64,000 nt of DNA. Origin: Amphibacillus marinus. Lineage in GTDB: Bacteria; Bacillota; Bacilli; Bacillales; Amphibacillaceae. Shown here in pieces: positions 1 to 10,018 of the stretch (positions are counted from its first letter, which is position 1; every line of letters begins with the position of its first letter). The notes under the pieces are model-generated. The model was given only the letters and a program-made list of their open reading frames with translations. It was not told the origin of the DNA and did not search any database. The position numbers were made by a program, and so were the translations under genes. Where the stretch lies: assembly GCF_900110345.1 (NCBI RefSeq), contig NZ_FODJ01000001.1, forward strand, positions 742,648 through 806,647. The letters run 5' to 3'.

Positions 1-7
1 TAAGCAC

Positions 8-2044
8 ATGAAACCTTCAACAGAAAAAAGACTATTAAAATACGCATTATCGAATAAAAAAATAATTGGTTTTGCGCTATGCTGCTTAATCATTGCCGTT
101 GCCCTTGAATTAACTGGTCCATTTATCGCCAAAACAGTTATTGACAATCATATTGTTGGTGTTGAATCAGACTGGATCGAGCTTGGAGACGAGCAAGACG
201 GCGCTGTTCAGTTTCAAGGTAAGTATTTCAAGCGTGCAAATCGAGTTACCAGTAATGATGACATCGTTGGCATTTCTACGCTTGCCCAGACGGGACGGAC
301 TTATTATTTCGTCAATCAGCAGATTCCAACCTATAGCACAATCTCTGAAGCGGATACAGCGGGGGAATTGGTGGTTAGCTATGATAATCAAACTGAGCTT
401 GTCTCAGGACAGGCGTTAACAGTCAGTGATCTTTATCAATTCTTTCAGCCAGAAATCAATCCAATTGCCATTTTGTTAGCGATCTATCTCGGCCTTATTT
501 TAATCGCATCCATTTTTCAGTACTTTAAAACATTTTTATTGCAGATTTACGCCAATAAAATCATTCAACGGATGCGCAACGATGTCTTTGCTAAGGTAGA
601 AGAATTACCAATGCAATATTTTGTTGATCGACCTGCGGGTAAGATTTTGGCTAGAGTGACTAATGATACAGAAGCAATTAAGGAACTCTATGTCAAAGTT
701 CTAGAGACCTTTGTAAATGGTCTGATTTATATGACTGGCATTATCATTGCCCTCTACTTACTAAATCCTATATTAGCGTCCATCTGTCTCATTATTCTAC
801 CAAGTATTTTGTTATGGATGAAATTCTACAAGAAATATGCTGGGAAGTATAACAAGGTAATACGATCGGTCAATAGTGAAATTAATGCATCACTTAATGA
901 GTCAATTCAGACAATGCCCATTATTCAAGCATTTCGTCAAACCAATGAACGGCAAGATGAATTTGAGCATCTCAATAAGCGCCACTTTCGCTATCAGCGG
1001 AAAATGATTGCTCTATCTGCCCTAACTTCATTTAATCTCGTTAGTGCACTGAGGGGCATCGCGTTTATCGGTTTTATCTGGTTTTTTGGAAACGGCGTTT
1101 TGTCAACAGAGAACTTTATTTCAACTGGTGTTTTATATGCCTTTGCTGACTATTTAACACGACTTTTTGAGCCTGTAAATCAGGTTGTTAGTCAACTGCC
1201 ACAGCTTGAACAGGCACGTGTATCAGCAGCAAGAGTATTTGAGTTGCTCGATGAAGATGGTGAGGTCATTCAGGATAATGAAATTAATCGACTTCGGGGT
1301 GAGGTTCGCTTCAAGGATGTCAGCTTCGCTTACGACCAGGATGATTACATTCTTAATAACGTCAACTTCCATATTAAACCTGGTGAGACAGCAGCATTTG
1401 TTGGTCACACCGGTTCTGGAAAAAGCTCAATTATGAATCTACTGTTCCGCTTTTATGATCCACAAAAAGGGCAAATTCTGATTGATGAAACAGATAGTGC
1501 AACGCTTAGTAGACAACAAGTGAGACAGCACATCGGGATTGTCTTGCAAGATCCGTTTATCTTTTCTGGGACTGTGTTGTCAAACATTACTTTGAATGAT
1601 CCGAATGTAAGTCGCGAAAAAGCGATTGAAGCATTGAAGGCCGTTGGCGCTAATCAATTTATTGATAAATTACCAAAAAAATATGATCAGAAGGTTGGTG
1701 AGAATGGCAGTGAGTTCTCAACAGGGCAACGGCAATTACTATCGTTTGCCCGCGCACTTGCCTTTGACCCCGCCATTCTCATCCTTGATGAGGCGACGGC
1801 TAATATTGATACAGAGACTGAGGGCTTAATTCAAGAAGCTATGCACGTGCTGGCAAAAAATCGGACAATGTTAGTAATTGCGCACAGACTCTCAACCATC
1901 CAGCATGCCGATCAAATTATTGTGTTGGAAAAAGGCCGCATTATTGAACGCGGCAAACACAACCAACTAATTGAGCAAGATGGTAGCTATTATCAAATGT
2001 ATCAAATGCAACAAACTGGTGTAGTAACAAAAGTTGTTTCATAG
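8..2044 (+). CDS. ABC multidrug exporter half-transporter, BmrD/YheH-like
   Basis: Fused membrane and ATPase subunit of a type IV (ABCB-like) exporter, 678 aa. Between the first membrane helix (about 20-43) and the second (about 152-170) lies an extracytoplasmic insert of about 100 residues. That insert and the length match B. subtilis YheH/BmrD rather than its shorter partner YheI/BmrC. The ATPase domain has Walker A GHTGSGKSS (466-474), a degenerate signature FSTGQ (570-574), Walker B ending in D594-E595 and the switch His626. The catalytic Glu is therefore present, as expected for the competent site of a heterodimer. Bases 1-3 are TAA, possibly the stop of the upstream partner gene, which lies outside the window. 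The family exports drugs and other amphipathic compounds; the substrate here is unknown. Confidence 0.88.
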   Translation: MKPSTEKRLLKYALSNKKIIGFALCCLIIAVALELTGPFIAKTVIDNHIVGVESDWIELGDEQDGAVQFQGKYFKRANRVTSNDDIVGISTLAQTGRTYYFVNQQIPTYSTISEADTAGELVVSYDNQTELVSGQALTVSDLYQFFQPEINPIAILLAIYLGLILIASIFQYFKTFLLQIYANKIIQRMRNDVFAKVEELPMQYFVDRPAGKILARVTNDTEAIKELYVKVLETFVNGLIYMTGIIIALYLLNPILASICLIILPSILLWMKFYKKYAGKYNKVIRSVNSEINASLNESIQTMPIIQAFRQTNERQDEFEHLNKRHFRYQRKMIALSALTSFNLVSALRGIAFIGFIWFFGNGVLSTENFISTGVLYAFADYLTRLFEPVNQVVSQLPQLEQARVSAARVFELLDEDGEVIQDNEINRLRGEVRFKDVSFAYDQDDYILNNVNFHIKPGETAAFVGHTGSGKSSIMNLLFRFYDPQKGQILIDETDSATLSRQQVRQHIGIVLQDPFIFSGTVLSNITLNDPNVSREKAIEALKAVGANQFIDKLPKKYDQKVGENGSEFSTGQRQLLSFARALAFDPAILILDEATANIDTETEGLIQEAMHVLAKNRTMLVIAHRLSTIQHADQIIVLEKGRIIERGKHNQLIEQDGSYYQMYQMQQTGVVTKVVS

Positions 2045-2149
2045 TTAAGAAAGGTGCACGTGGTCAAATAACACCGTAGCGACTAAAGCCGAACCAGGTA
2101 ATGACACCTTATCATTAGCTATCGGAAACACCCTTTATCCTAAACAGTT

Positions 2150-2183
2150 AAAAAAGCGCAAACTCATGTGTTTGCGCTTTTTT
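2150..2183. terminator. Bidirectional intrinsic terminator
   Basis: Perfect 14-bp stem with A-run and T-run flanks (arms 2150-2163 and 2170-2183, 6-nt loop). It sits between the convergent ABC transporter and GH95 genes and can serve both. Confidence 0.85.
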
Positions 2184-2197
2184 ATATGCGTAGTATG

Positions 2198-4471
2198 TTA
2201 CCGTTTGTTGGCGATTAATTGATAGCTCTGCCCTTTGTTAACATTAAAGCTATATAAACCGTTCTTTTTCACTAATGGCCGACCAGCCAATTGCAGCTGT
2301 TCATTGTTAAATACACGAATTCGACAAGTGCCTGATACCGTTACAGTAATTGTAATTAACCTTAGGTGATGATCGTGCCACTCCAGGTCAACTTGATAGC
2401 CCCCTCGCGCTTTTACTCCCTTAAGATGACCAGTATCCCAAGCTTTTGGCAAAGCTGGTAACAAGCAAAGGATACCACGATGACTTTGGATAAGCATTTC
2501 CATAATTCCAGCTATTCCGCCAAAGTTGCCATCAATCTGAAACGGTGGATGGTTATCAAATAAATTGGGTAGGGTTGATTTTTTTAATAGTTCTAGTAAA
2601 TTGTCATACGCCTGCTCCCCTTCCCCAAGACGGGCCCACATATTAATAATCCACGCTCTACTCCAGCCAGTATGACCGCCACCTTGAGCAAGTCTTCTGT
2701 TTAGTGTTACTGTGGCCGCTTCAGCAAGCTCCGGTGTTTCAATTGGATCAATTCGGTTTCCTGGATGCAATGCAAACAAATGTGAAATATGACGATGACC
2801 AGGTTCCGCTTCTTCGTAGTCAACCAACCATTCCTGAATTTGCCCATACCTACCAATCTGAATCCCTTGCAGTTTATCACGCAGACTGACTAATTTTTCC
2901 CTAAATTGGTGATCATGATTAAGAATAGCACTTGCTTCTATACACCCTGTAAAAAGTGCATCAATAATTTGCGCGTCCATTGCAGGTGCCTCACAAAGCG
3001 TTCCTCTCTCTCCACTCGGTAAAATATAGGTGTTTTCAGGTGAAACAGAAGGCGTCGTAATGAGAAAGCCCTGCTGATCCTCGATTAAATAATCGACAAA
3101 AAAAAGCGCCGCTTCCTTCATTGTCTCATATGCTTTCAATAAAAAAGCGTAATCTTGTGTAAATTGATAATGCTCCCATAAATGCAAGCATAACCAGCCA
3201 GCGCCCATCGGCCAGTAGCTGGCTGGTGCATAAATATCTTGTGGTGCTGTGTCCGCCCAAATATCAGTGTTATGGTGTGCGGTAAAGCCTTGGCAACCAT
3301 ACATTGTTAACGCCGTTTCTCTGCCATTAACACGCATCCGTTCAAGATGATCAAACAATGGCTCATGACATTCAGCTAAATGGCTGACCTCCACTGGCCA
3401 ATAGTTCATTTGTGTATTGATATTAATGGTGAATTTACTATCCCAAGCAGGTGTCATCTGCTCATTCCAAATTCCTTGTAAATTAGCCGGAAGTGAGCCC
3501 GGTCTACTTGAAGCAATCATTAAATATCGGCCAAAGTTATAATAAAGCTCGATAAGTGAAGACTCCTCTTTGCCTTCCTTTAAAAGTGCTAGTTGACGAT
3601 CCACTGACAGATGACTAGTCTCTTTGTTGCTCAATGAAAATGAGACACGATTAAACAGGCTCTGATAATCAGCTACATGTCCTTCCCTTATCTCTTCATA
3701 CCCCTTATTACTAACATCGTTTATTATAGCAAGGCAAGCTTGCTGAGGACTACTATGCCTAAATGATGTTGCAGCTGCAAGTAGAATTGTCACCGTATCC
3801 GCTTCTTTAACTAACAAACGATTGCCAATTGTCTGAACCTCACCACCCTCAGCAATAATCTTTAATTCAGCATGAAATTGGATTCCACCATTACCACCAG
3901 TTTCACCACTCATAAATAAGCTATCTGAACCACTTGGCGCTAATTGGTCTAAACCTCTTGTCCGCTGACGATCTAACGTACATACGAAAGAAATCGCTTT
4001 GTTCTGAGACGCCGTTAGGCGCATAACAATTACCTGATCAGGGTAGCTACTAAAAAGTTCACGGTGGTAATCAATCTCATTCGCCTGATAACAAACATGT
4101 GCAATCCCAGTCTCTAAGTCTAGCGACCGCTGATAGTTTGTATAGTCCTGACGACTAAATTGAATAAGTAAGTCACCTAATGGCTGATAGTGTCGCTGTG
4201 ATTCCGGCACACCTGATAAACTAAGCTTGGCTAATTGCTCAGCTTTACTTAGTTCACCTTTGCTTAAGAGTTCCCTAATATTTGGGATATTCTCATACGC
4301 AGACGGATTATTGCGATTTCGTGGCCCTCCATACCAAACTGAATCTTCATTTAATTGCAGCTTTTCTTCTGAGACTCCGCCAAAAATCATCGCACCTAAT
4401 TTCCCATTCCCAATTGGTAAAGCTTCATTCCATTCATTAGCTGGTTGTTGATAGTGTAATTTCGTATGCAT
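2198..4471 (-). CDS. Glycoside hydrolase family 95 protein (alpha-L-fucosidase type)
   Basis: Cytoplasmic GH95 enzyme of 757 aa with no signal peptide. The N-terminal domain has the family hallmarks WNEALPIGNGKLGAM and QLNEDSVWYGGP. In the catalytic domain, NINTQMNYW (about 350), an acidic residue in CEAPAMD (about 494) and QIDGNFGG (about 645) correspond by position to the Asn pair, acid and base of Bifidobacterium AfcA. GH95 members are inverting alpha-1,2-L-fucosidases, and some act on alpha-L-galactosides. An in-frame GTG lies nine bases upstream (4480), but it overlaps the AGGGTG ribosome binding site, so ATG at 4471 (6-nt spacing) is chosen. It stands alone; no fucose pathway genes are adjacent. 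A probable cre site lies just upstream. Family assignment is firm; substrate is inferred. Confidence 0.9.
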   Translation of the reverse strand: MHTKLHYQQPANEWNEALPIGNGKLGAMIFGGVSEEKLQLNEDSVWYGGPRNRNNPSAYENIPNIRELLSKGELSKAEQLAKLSLSGVPESQRHYQPLGDLLIQFSRQDYTNYQRSLDLETGIAHVCYQANEIDYHRELFSSYPDQVIVMRLTASQNKAISFVCTLDRQRTRGLDQLAPSGSDSLFMSGETGGNGGIQFHAELKIIAEGGEVQTIGNRLLVKEADTVTILLAAATSFRHSSPQQACLAIINDVSNKGYEEIREGHVADYQSLFNRVSFSLSNKETSHLSVDRQLALLKEGKEESSLIELYYNFGRYLMIASSRPGSLPANLQGIWNEQMTPAWDSKFTININTQMNYWPVEVSHLAECHEPLFDHLERMRVNGRETALTMYGCQGFTAHHNTDIWADTAPQDIYAPASYWPMGAGWLCLHLWEHYQFTQDYAFLLKAYETMKEAALFFVDYLIEDQQGFLITTPSVSPENTYILPSGERGTLCEAPAMDAQIIDALFTGCIEASAILNHDHQFREKLVSLRDKLQGIQIGRYGQIQEWLVDYEEAEPGHRHISHLFALHPGNRIDPIETPELAEAATVTLNRRLAQGGGHTGWSRAWIINMWARLGEGEQAYDNLLELLKKSTLPNLFDNHPPFQIDGNFGGIAGIMEMLIQSHRGILCLLPALPKAWDTGHLKGVKARGGYQVDLEWHDHHLRLITITVTVSGTCRIRVFNNEQLQLAGRPLVKKNGLYSFNVNKGQSYQLIANKR

Positions 4472-4492
4472 AATAATCACCCTACTTTCTCA

Positions 4493-4506
4493 TTTAACCG
4501 CTTTCA
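4493..4506 (-). promoter_or_regulatory. Probable catabolite-responsive element (cre) at the GH95 promoter
   Basis: On the minus strand the 14-mer TGAAAGCGGTTAAA matches the cre consensus TGWAANCGNTNWCA at all but one position. It directly follows a -10-like TATAAA (4507-4512) and precedes the ribosome binding site. This is where bound CcpA would block initiation or early elongation. The -35 region is not obvious. Confidence 0.6.
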
Positions 4507-4747
4507 TTTATAATTTACCTTTTATTATCAAGGACATTTACTGGTACTTCAAGTGCATTTTTTTAATTTTTTTTAGTATATTTTAAATAATTTCTTAATT
4601 AATTACTAAATTTAGTAAGCTTTTTAAGTAATTATTATTTGAGCAGTAGCTGTTAGCTAGCAGATTTTTTAAAAGAAGACACACCGTTTAAGAAACCATA
4701 GCTAGTTCAATGACTACTAAAAAAAGATCTGAAACGAGCACACAAAA

Positions 4748-4786
4748 AACCTTGAACAATCATTTTTCGGATGGTTGTTCAAGGTT
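4748..4786 (-). terminator. Intrinsic terminator of the 2-hydroxyacid dehydrogenase gene
   Basis: A 16-bp stem (one G-U pair) with a 7-nt loop, followed on the minus strand by a run of T. It lies 46 bases past the stop of the dehydrogenase gene. Nothing else was seen in the gene-free stretch 4513-4832 apart from AT-rich DNA. Confidence 0.85.
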
Positions 4787-4832
4787 ACCTTCCGCATAAA
4801 AAACGTTTTACTACGCTAGTTTGATACGAATT

Positions 4833-5828
4833 TTAATAGCCTTTTTGCTTATTTATTTGATTAATTAACGGCTGACCTGTCAGATAGCGCTCCATATTTT
4901 TCGCAAATAAATTCATTATTCTATCCATGTTTTGATTTGAAAAATAGGCTTGATGTGCTGAAACAATGACCTGCTCCATATTCCAGAATGGATGGGTCTT
5001 TGGCAATGGTTCTACTTGAAAGACATCCAATGCGGCACCACGAATATGACCATCTATTAATGCATCAACAAGGTCTGCCTCAACAACAGCGTTACCACGA
5101 CCAACATTAATAACAACAGCTCCTTGCTTTATTTTTTTTATCCGATCAGCATTTAAAAAATTATCTGTTTCTGCTGTAGCAGGTAGAGCAAGCACAACAT
5201 AATCAGCTTCTGTTAAGACATCGTCGACTTGATCCATACCAACAATGGTATCTGCATAGTTATCGGATACAACCGTTGGATGACGGCGACACCCGGTAAT
5301 ATTCATTCCAAAGGCTTTACATCGCTTTGCTATTTCATAACCAATCTGACCATAGCCGATAATACAGACGTTGGCCTGCGCTAAATCATTAACTGGAACT
5401 TTTCCCCATACGTTAGTCTGTTGATTAGTAATTAAAGCAGGAATGTTCTTACTGAAACCAAGCATCATCGCTAAAGTATGCTCAGCTATTGGCACTGATG
5501 TGCAACCTTTCGTATTGGTTATCATTAGATCTTGCTGAATGGTTCGCTCATTTAGTAGTGCATCCAGTCCAACACTAACCGATTGAACCCAACGCACATT
5601 TGGTGCCAAATCTAGTATTGATAAATCATCAATTAAACCCAAAGTAAAGACAACTTCACATTGTGACAGATCGACACTTGGAATTGGCTCTTTTTCGCCT
5701 ATATGCCACGGTTCAAAAATGGCTAACTTACTCTTGGTAGCCAAGTAATTACGGTATTGTTCAGGAATGCTTGTGCGAAAATAAATAGAGGGCCATTCTT
5801 TAGTCGCCTTTGTCAGAGCACCATGCAT
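4833..5828 (-). CDS. D-isomer-specific 2-hydroxyacid dehydrogenase family protein
   Basis: NAD(P)-dependent dehydrogenase of 331 aa, a normal length for the family. The Rossmann motif GYGQIG is at 158-163. The catalytic triad of the family is recognisable: Arg in NVGRGN (about 244), Glu in QVEPLP (273) and His in SAHQAY (292). These enzymes interconvert 2-oxoacids and D-2-hydroxyacids. The substrate cannot be told; the Gln after the His replaces the more common Ile/Thr and is typical of the less characterised glyoxylate/hydroxypyruvate-like members. Single gene with its own terminator; the start ATG follows a purine-rich GGGGGG stretch. Confidence 0.87.
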   Translation of the reverse strand: MHGALTKATKEWPSIYFRTSIPEQYRNYLATKSKLAIFEPWHIGEKEPIPSVDLSQCEVVFTLGLIDDLSILDLAPNVRWVQSVSVGLDALLNERTIQQDLMITNTKGCTSVPIAEHTLAMMLGFSKNIPALITNQQTNVWGKVPVNDLAQANVCIIGYGQIGYEIAKRCKAFGMNITGCRRHPTVVSDNYADTIVGMDQVDDVLTEADYVVLALPATAETDNFLNADRIKKIKQGAVVINVGRGNAVVEADLVDALIDGHIRGAALDVFQVEPLPKTHPFWNMEQVIVSAHQAYFSNQNMDRIMNLFAKNMERYLTGQPLINQINKQKGY

Positions 5829-6050
5829 TTAAATTCCCCCCCAACGTTTTATGTTAGCTCATATTAAAATGATATATTATTTAACAACAAAAACAATTTT
5901 ATTGTTAGATAATTTAACGCCCTTTTCCTTCCAAAAACTACTTTACTTATCTTTTTTAAGAAATTGCTCTCCTAGCAAGTTGACGTATTCAGCCTTTGGC
6001 ATTACTCTGAATAGAGATAGATGAAATACAGACATATAAGGAGCATAAAA

Positions 6051-7205
6051 ATGAGTAATTTACAACCACTAAACGAAGTCATACCTGACCTAAAACCGTT
6101 CCTGCACACCGCGTGGGATAAATCAGCGTTTAAAAAACTAACGACCATTCAACTATATACCACCCGCTTAATTCTTGAAGGTAAAGATATCATAGCCGAG
6201 TCACCAACTGGTAGTGGTAAAACACTAGCTTACCTATTGCCCCTATTGCAGCAAATTAAGCCAGATCAAAAAAACACACAAGTAGTCATCTTAGCTTCTT
6301 CACACGAACTCGTGATGCAAATTCATCAACATGTTCAGGATTGGTCCAAGCAAAGTGAGATCGGTAGTGCAACGCTAATTGGCGGTGCTAACGTCAAACG
6401 CCAAATTGAAAAGTTAAAAAAGAAACCACAGCTTGTCATTGGCACACCAGGCAGAATTAATGAGCTTATTAGTCAGAAGAAATTAAAGATGCATCAAGTT
6501 AAGACAATTGTATTGGATGAAGCGGACCAACTGTTAGTATCCGAACATCTCGCTATAATTGAAGGAATTGTGAAGAGCACCATGAAAGATCGACAAGTGC
6601 TCGTCTTCTCGGCGACACTGCCTGATCCAGTACAAAAAACAGCTGCAAGAATCATGAACAGCCCTGAGGTTATTCAAGTAGGTAACGAAGAAGATGATCG
6701 ACCAAATGTAACTTATCTGTACCTTGTTTGTGAAGCACGAGATAAAATTGACTGGTTACGGAAATTGATACGTAATCAAGAGATGAAAGCATTGGTATTT
6801 GTTAAAGACATTACTACCCTTTCGGTATTGGCAGAGAAACTTGATTACATGGGTATCCGCGCAGGTGTTTTACACAGTGACGCCAATAAACAAGAGCGTG
6901 CTAAAGCAATGAAAGCATTCCGGGACGGTGAATCAGAATTGTTACTCGCTTCAGACGTTGCTGCAAGAGGGTTAGATATTCCAAATTTATCACATGTCAT
7001 TCATATGGACCTACCTAACGAAAAAACACAATTTGTTCATCGATCTGGCAGAACGGGACGATTGGGGGCTGAATCAGGTACAGTTATTGCAATTGTGACC
7101 GAGATTGAAGAGCGACAGCTACAGAAGTTTAGTCGACAGTTAGGCCTAACTGTCGTAAAGGGAACCATACGAAAAGGTCAGTTTATTAATAATGAAGAAA
7201 GGTAA
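6051..7205 (+). CDS. DEAD-box RNA helicase, YfmL-like
   Basis: ATP-dependent RNA helicase of 384 aa with both RecA domains and almost no C-terminal extension. Motif I is SPTGSGKT (51-58), motif II DEAD (156-159), motif III SAT (187-189) and motif VI HRSGRTGR (about 330). Among the four B. subtilis DEAD-box proteins the size fits only YfmL, which acts in 50S ribosome assembly. ATG at 6051 is chosen because TAAGGAG (6037-6043) lies at proper spacing; an earlier in-frame codon at 6021 has no ribosome binding site. An rRNA/tRNA-type methyltransferase gene follows after 11 bases, so the pair is probably co-transcribed. Confidence 0.88.
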   Translation: MSNLQPLNEVIPDLKPFLHTAWDKSAFKKLTTIQLYTTRLILEGKDIIAESPTGSGKTLAYLLPLLQQIKPDQKNTQVVILASSHELVMQIHQHVQDWSKQSEIGSATLIGGANVKRQIEKLKKKPQLVIGTPGRINELISQKKLKMHQVKTIVLDEADQLLVSEHLAIIEGIVKSTMKDRQVLVFSATLPDPVQKTAARIMNSPEVIQVGNEEDDRPNVTYLYLVCEARDKIDWLRKLIRNQEMKALVFVKDITTLSVLAEKLDYMGIRAGVLHSDANKQERAKAMKAFRDGESELLLASDVAARGLDIPNLSHVIHMDLPNEKTQFVHRSGRTGRLGAESGTVIAIVTEIEERQLQKFSRQLGLTVVKGTIRKGQFINNEER

Positions 7206-7216
7206 ATACACCATAC

Positions 7217-8179
7217 ATGACTGAACTTTACCCACAAGCAACTGAATACTTATACACCTACACACATGCTCTGGAAGAAAGCTCACTCTGTGCATTAGAG
7301 CAAAGAGCTCTCTTTGGACTAGAATCAGATAACATTATAAGAAGCAAGCTTAGCATCGATCCAAGCAGAAGCCCTTTTATAAAAGGAAAACTATCGATTC
7401 TTTTCTCTGGAACATCTGTTCCAGAAATTGCTGGACAAGTTGATCAAATCGATCTTAGGGATCAAACCTTTAAAGTGCGTTTTATAAAAATTAATGATCT
7501 TTCTAAGGAACAAAAAATAGCATTTGTCGATCAGCGCATGATTGAAAAGGAAATTGGCTGGCGGATCATCGGAACGGCAAAGATGAAAGATCCTGACATA
7601 CTTTTTGGAATTGTACCATTTGAAGGTCGATGGTATTTCGGCACTTACCAAGAAAGCAAACCGATCTGGCATCATCATGTAATAAAACCGCAAGAATACT
7701 CGACGGCAATCAGCACACGTTTGGCACGAGCTGTTGTCAATATTGCCGTTCCAAATCCTTCTGGCCTCCGCATCATTGATCCTTGCTGCGGAATAGGCAC
7801 AGTGCTTGTTGAAGCACTATCGATGGGCATCAATATTGTCGGCTCTGACCGCAATCCATTAGTAGTGAACGGATCAAGAGAAAATATCGCTTATTTCAAC
7901 TATAATGGAATAGTGGAAGTAAAGGATATCGCTGATGAAGAAAGCTATTATGATGTCGCCATTATCGATATGCCATACAACCTCTACTCCCAAGCTACAA
8001 CTGAAGAACAGGTCGCTATCATCAAACATGCTAAGAGAATAGCAAATAAGGCAGTTATCATTACCATCGAAAACATGGATAACGAAATTGCGCAAGCTGG
8101 TTTTATAATAACCGATCGATGCGTTGCTAATAAAGGGAAAAAGGGGCTGTTTTCTAGACAGGTCATTGTTTGTGAATGA
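7217..8179 (+). CDS. TRM11/UPF0020-like SAM-dependent RNA methyltransferase
   Basis: 320 aa. The C-terminal half is a class I methyltransferase with SAM motif DPCCGIGT (188-195) and DMPYNL (251-256), a variant of the (N/D)PPY catalytic motif of amino-group (N2-guanine or N6-adenine) methyltransferases. The N-terminal 150 residues replace a clear THUMP domain and are poorly conserved. Translation is probably coupled to the upstream helicase. RNA modification is inferred from the TRM11/RlmL-type motifs; the target base is unknown. Confidence 0.8.
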   Translation: MTELYPQATEYLYTYTHALEESSLCALEQRALFGLESDNIIRSKLSIDPSRSPFIKGKLSILFSGTSVPEIAGQVDQIDLRDQTFKVRFIKINDLSKEQKIAFVDQRMIEKEIGWRIIGTAKMKDPDILFGIVPFEGRWYFGTYQESKPIWHHHVIKPQEYSTAISTRLARAVVNIAVPNPSGLRIIDPCCGIGTVLVEALSMGINIVGSDRNPLVVNGSRENIAYFNYNGIVEVKDIADEESYYDVAIIDMPYNLYSQATTEEQVAIIKHAKRIANKAVIITIENMDNEIAQAGFIITDRCVANKGKKGLFSRQVIVCE

Positions 8180-8714
8180 ACGCAAGCGGTAGTGATCTCT
8201 AAAAGTTGGAGGTTTATTATCCAGCTGGCTGATTGCTTTAATTAGCTTGTAGGAATTGATGGTTTTCCAGTAAAGGGAATCTTCAATCAGCGGGGTTTTC
8301 TTTAGCCCCACTGATTGTTAGTTCCACAGGCATGCACCAAAAAGCATGAGTTAAGTGCACCCTCAAAAAAATTAGATTCTGAACAAACCAGGCTATTACT
8401 GGCTGTTAATCCGCACTTAGCAGACTTAGTTTCGTTCTAATGCTTGAAGTCAATTAATTTACGATAAGTATTCACAATCCGCTCAATCACCTTATTGCTT
8501 AAGCAACAACGCGGCAATCTTTTCCCTACTATAGCAATTTTAACGTTTAGTCTATTACATGAAGGCAAGCGCACGATAAGCGAATGCATTGCTCAGCACG
8601 ACCAACACAACTCTTATGGTTAAAGAATAGTGCTGCAACAATGGCATTAGCACCCACTATGAGTAGCTGTCCTTTATTATTACTATAACCATCAACTTGT
8701 CCTTAAGTGTGGCG
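8180..8714. other. Gene-free stretch
   Basis: 535 bases between the methyltransferase and the Sel1-repeat gene. I see no convincing open frame, RNA or repeat. The open frames entering from 7874-8311 on the minus strand are shadows of the methyltransferase gene. Confidence 0.5.
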
Positions 8715-9704
8715 TTAAAATTCTTCCAACTTCTGCTTTGCTTGCTCATCACCTTTAACAGCAGCTTTCTTATACCAATATTTCGCTTTCTTTATGTTAA
8801 CATGGGTTCCGATCCCAGACTCATAGCAAACACCCAAATTAAATTCTCCGTAAGCATCACCCTGATCAGCAGCCAGTTGGTACCAAGCTATTGCTTCATC
8901 GCCTCGCCCATCTTCCACCGCCTCATGCCCTAAGCGATTTGCTGCAAACACATCACCACAAAGAGCAGATTCAGTAAACCAGCGCTTGGATTCTACCATG
9001 TCCACTTCTGTCCCAACAGCATTTTCATACATATGACCAAGTGTATACATTGCTTCAGGTACGCCCTTACCAGCAGCTAGCTTAAAAAGTTCTAAAGCTC
9101 TCCCCTCATCCTGCTCGACAAACTCCCCACGCAAATACATATCGGCATAGTTATTTAGAGCATCACCATGCTCATGTTCAGCAGCCTCTTTATAATAAAA
9201 AAAAGCTTTTTCCAAATTACGCTTGATAACCTTCCCAACAAAGTATGCATTGCCTAGCCAATACTGCGCTTCGGCACTACCAAGATCGGCCACTACTTTA
9301 AACCAGTCAAAGGCCCAATCATCACGCTCAATTGCTTGATAAAAATAAGCCAGTTTGAGCTGGGCAGCTACGTTACCTTGCATGGCTTGATGATACAGAG
9401 CAATACCTTCCTCTGTTGTACTGCTATACATTTGTGCGCATTTATTTGAAGGGTTGGTGATTTCAATGAATAGAAATTTCAAATCACGCATAATAATTGG
9501 TTTGTATTCCTCGCAAAAAGTAGTTAAACTCGTCAATTGATTGTACAAGATATGAATATCGTCAGGAAGATTACTGGCCGCGGGAACGCAACCCTTGATA
9601 ATTAAGGTAAGCTCTTTAAGAAAATAATCACAGCTATGTATATTTGCTAGACGCTCAGCTACCTTCTGATAACCCTTTTCACTTAATTCCTGTTGCCATT
9701 CCAT
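8715..9704 (-). CDS. Sel1-like repeat protein
   Basis: 329 aa. From about residue 110 to the end there are six or so 34-38-residue Sel1-like repeats, with recurring A..WY..AA..G...A...LG..Y..G.G patterns such as AKYWYKKAAVKGDEQAKQKL at the C-terminus. Residues 1-110 are helical without an identifiable domain. Sel1 repeats form alpha-solenoid scaffolds for protein-protein contacts. There is no signal peptide or membrane segment, so it should be cytosolic. Monocistronic; AAAGGTG precedes the ATG. Partner unknown. Confidence 0.82.
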   Translation of the reverse strand: MEWQQELSEKGYQKVAERLANIHSCDYFLKELTLIIKGCVPAASNLPDDIHILYNQLTSLTTFCEEYKPIIMRDLKFLFIEITNPSNKCAQMYSSTTEEGIALYHQAMQGNVAAQLKLAYFYQAIERDDWAFDWFKVVADLGSAEAQYWLGNAYFVGKVIKRNLEKAFFYYKEAAEHEHGDALNNYADMYLRGEFVEQDEGRALELFKLAAGKGVPEAMYTLGHMYENAVGTEVDMVESKRWFTESALCGDVFAANRLGHEAVEDGRGDEAIAWYQLAADQGDAYGEFNLGVCYESGIGTHVNIKKAKYWYKKAAVKGDEQAKQKLEEF

Positions 9705-9959
9705 TTGAAGGACACCTTTCTGTAACCAATTGTAATATTGTCGCTTTCTTTTATTTTGTAAACTACATAACCATTTCCTTTAGTACTAAACTCCTAAGGG
9801 TATGTAAAGTAAGCTACCTGATAGCATATTTATCTTTATTATATTATAAAAACCTAGATAATCTACAAATATAACTTCAAAATAATATTACGCTGATCAC
9901 TGGATCTCACCTTTAAGAACTAAATATTTTAAAGAAGCATAAGCTGGCTTGATGTAAAG

Positions 9960-9994
9960 AAAGTAACGACCTTACCAAATGGTGTCGTTACTTT
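9960..9994. terminator. Stem-loop, possible terminator
   Basis: An 11-bp perfect stem (AAAGTAACGAC and its complement) in the 314-base gap between the Sel1 gene and the STAS/SEC14 remnant. The following plus-strand sequence is only moderately T-rich, and no plus-strand gene precedes it, so its role is unclear. Confidence 0.4.
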
Positions 9995-10018
9995 TATCTA
10001 TTTATCCTGCTATTAAAT

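Noticed and set aside
7874..8311. 145-codon open frame on the minus strand
   Set aside because: Lies mostly antisense to the methyltransferase gene, has no ribosome binding site and no recognisable product.
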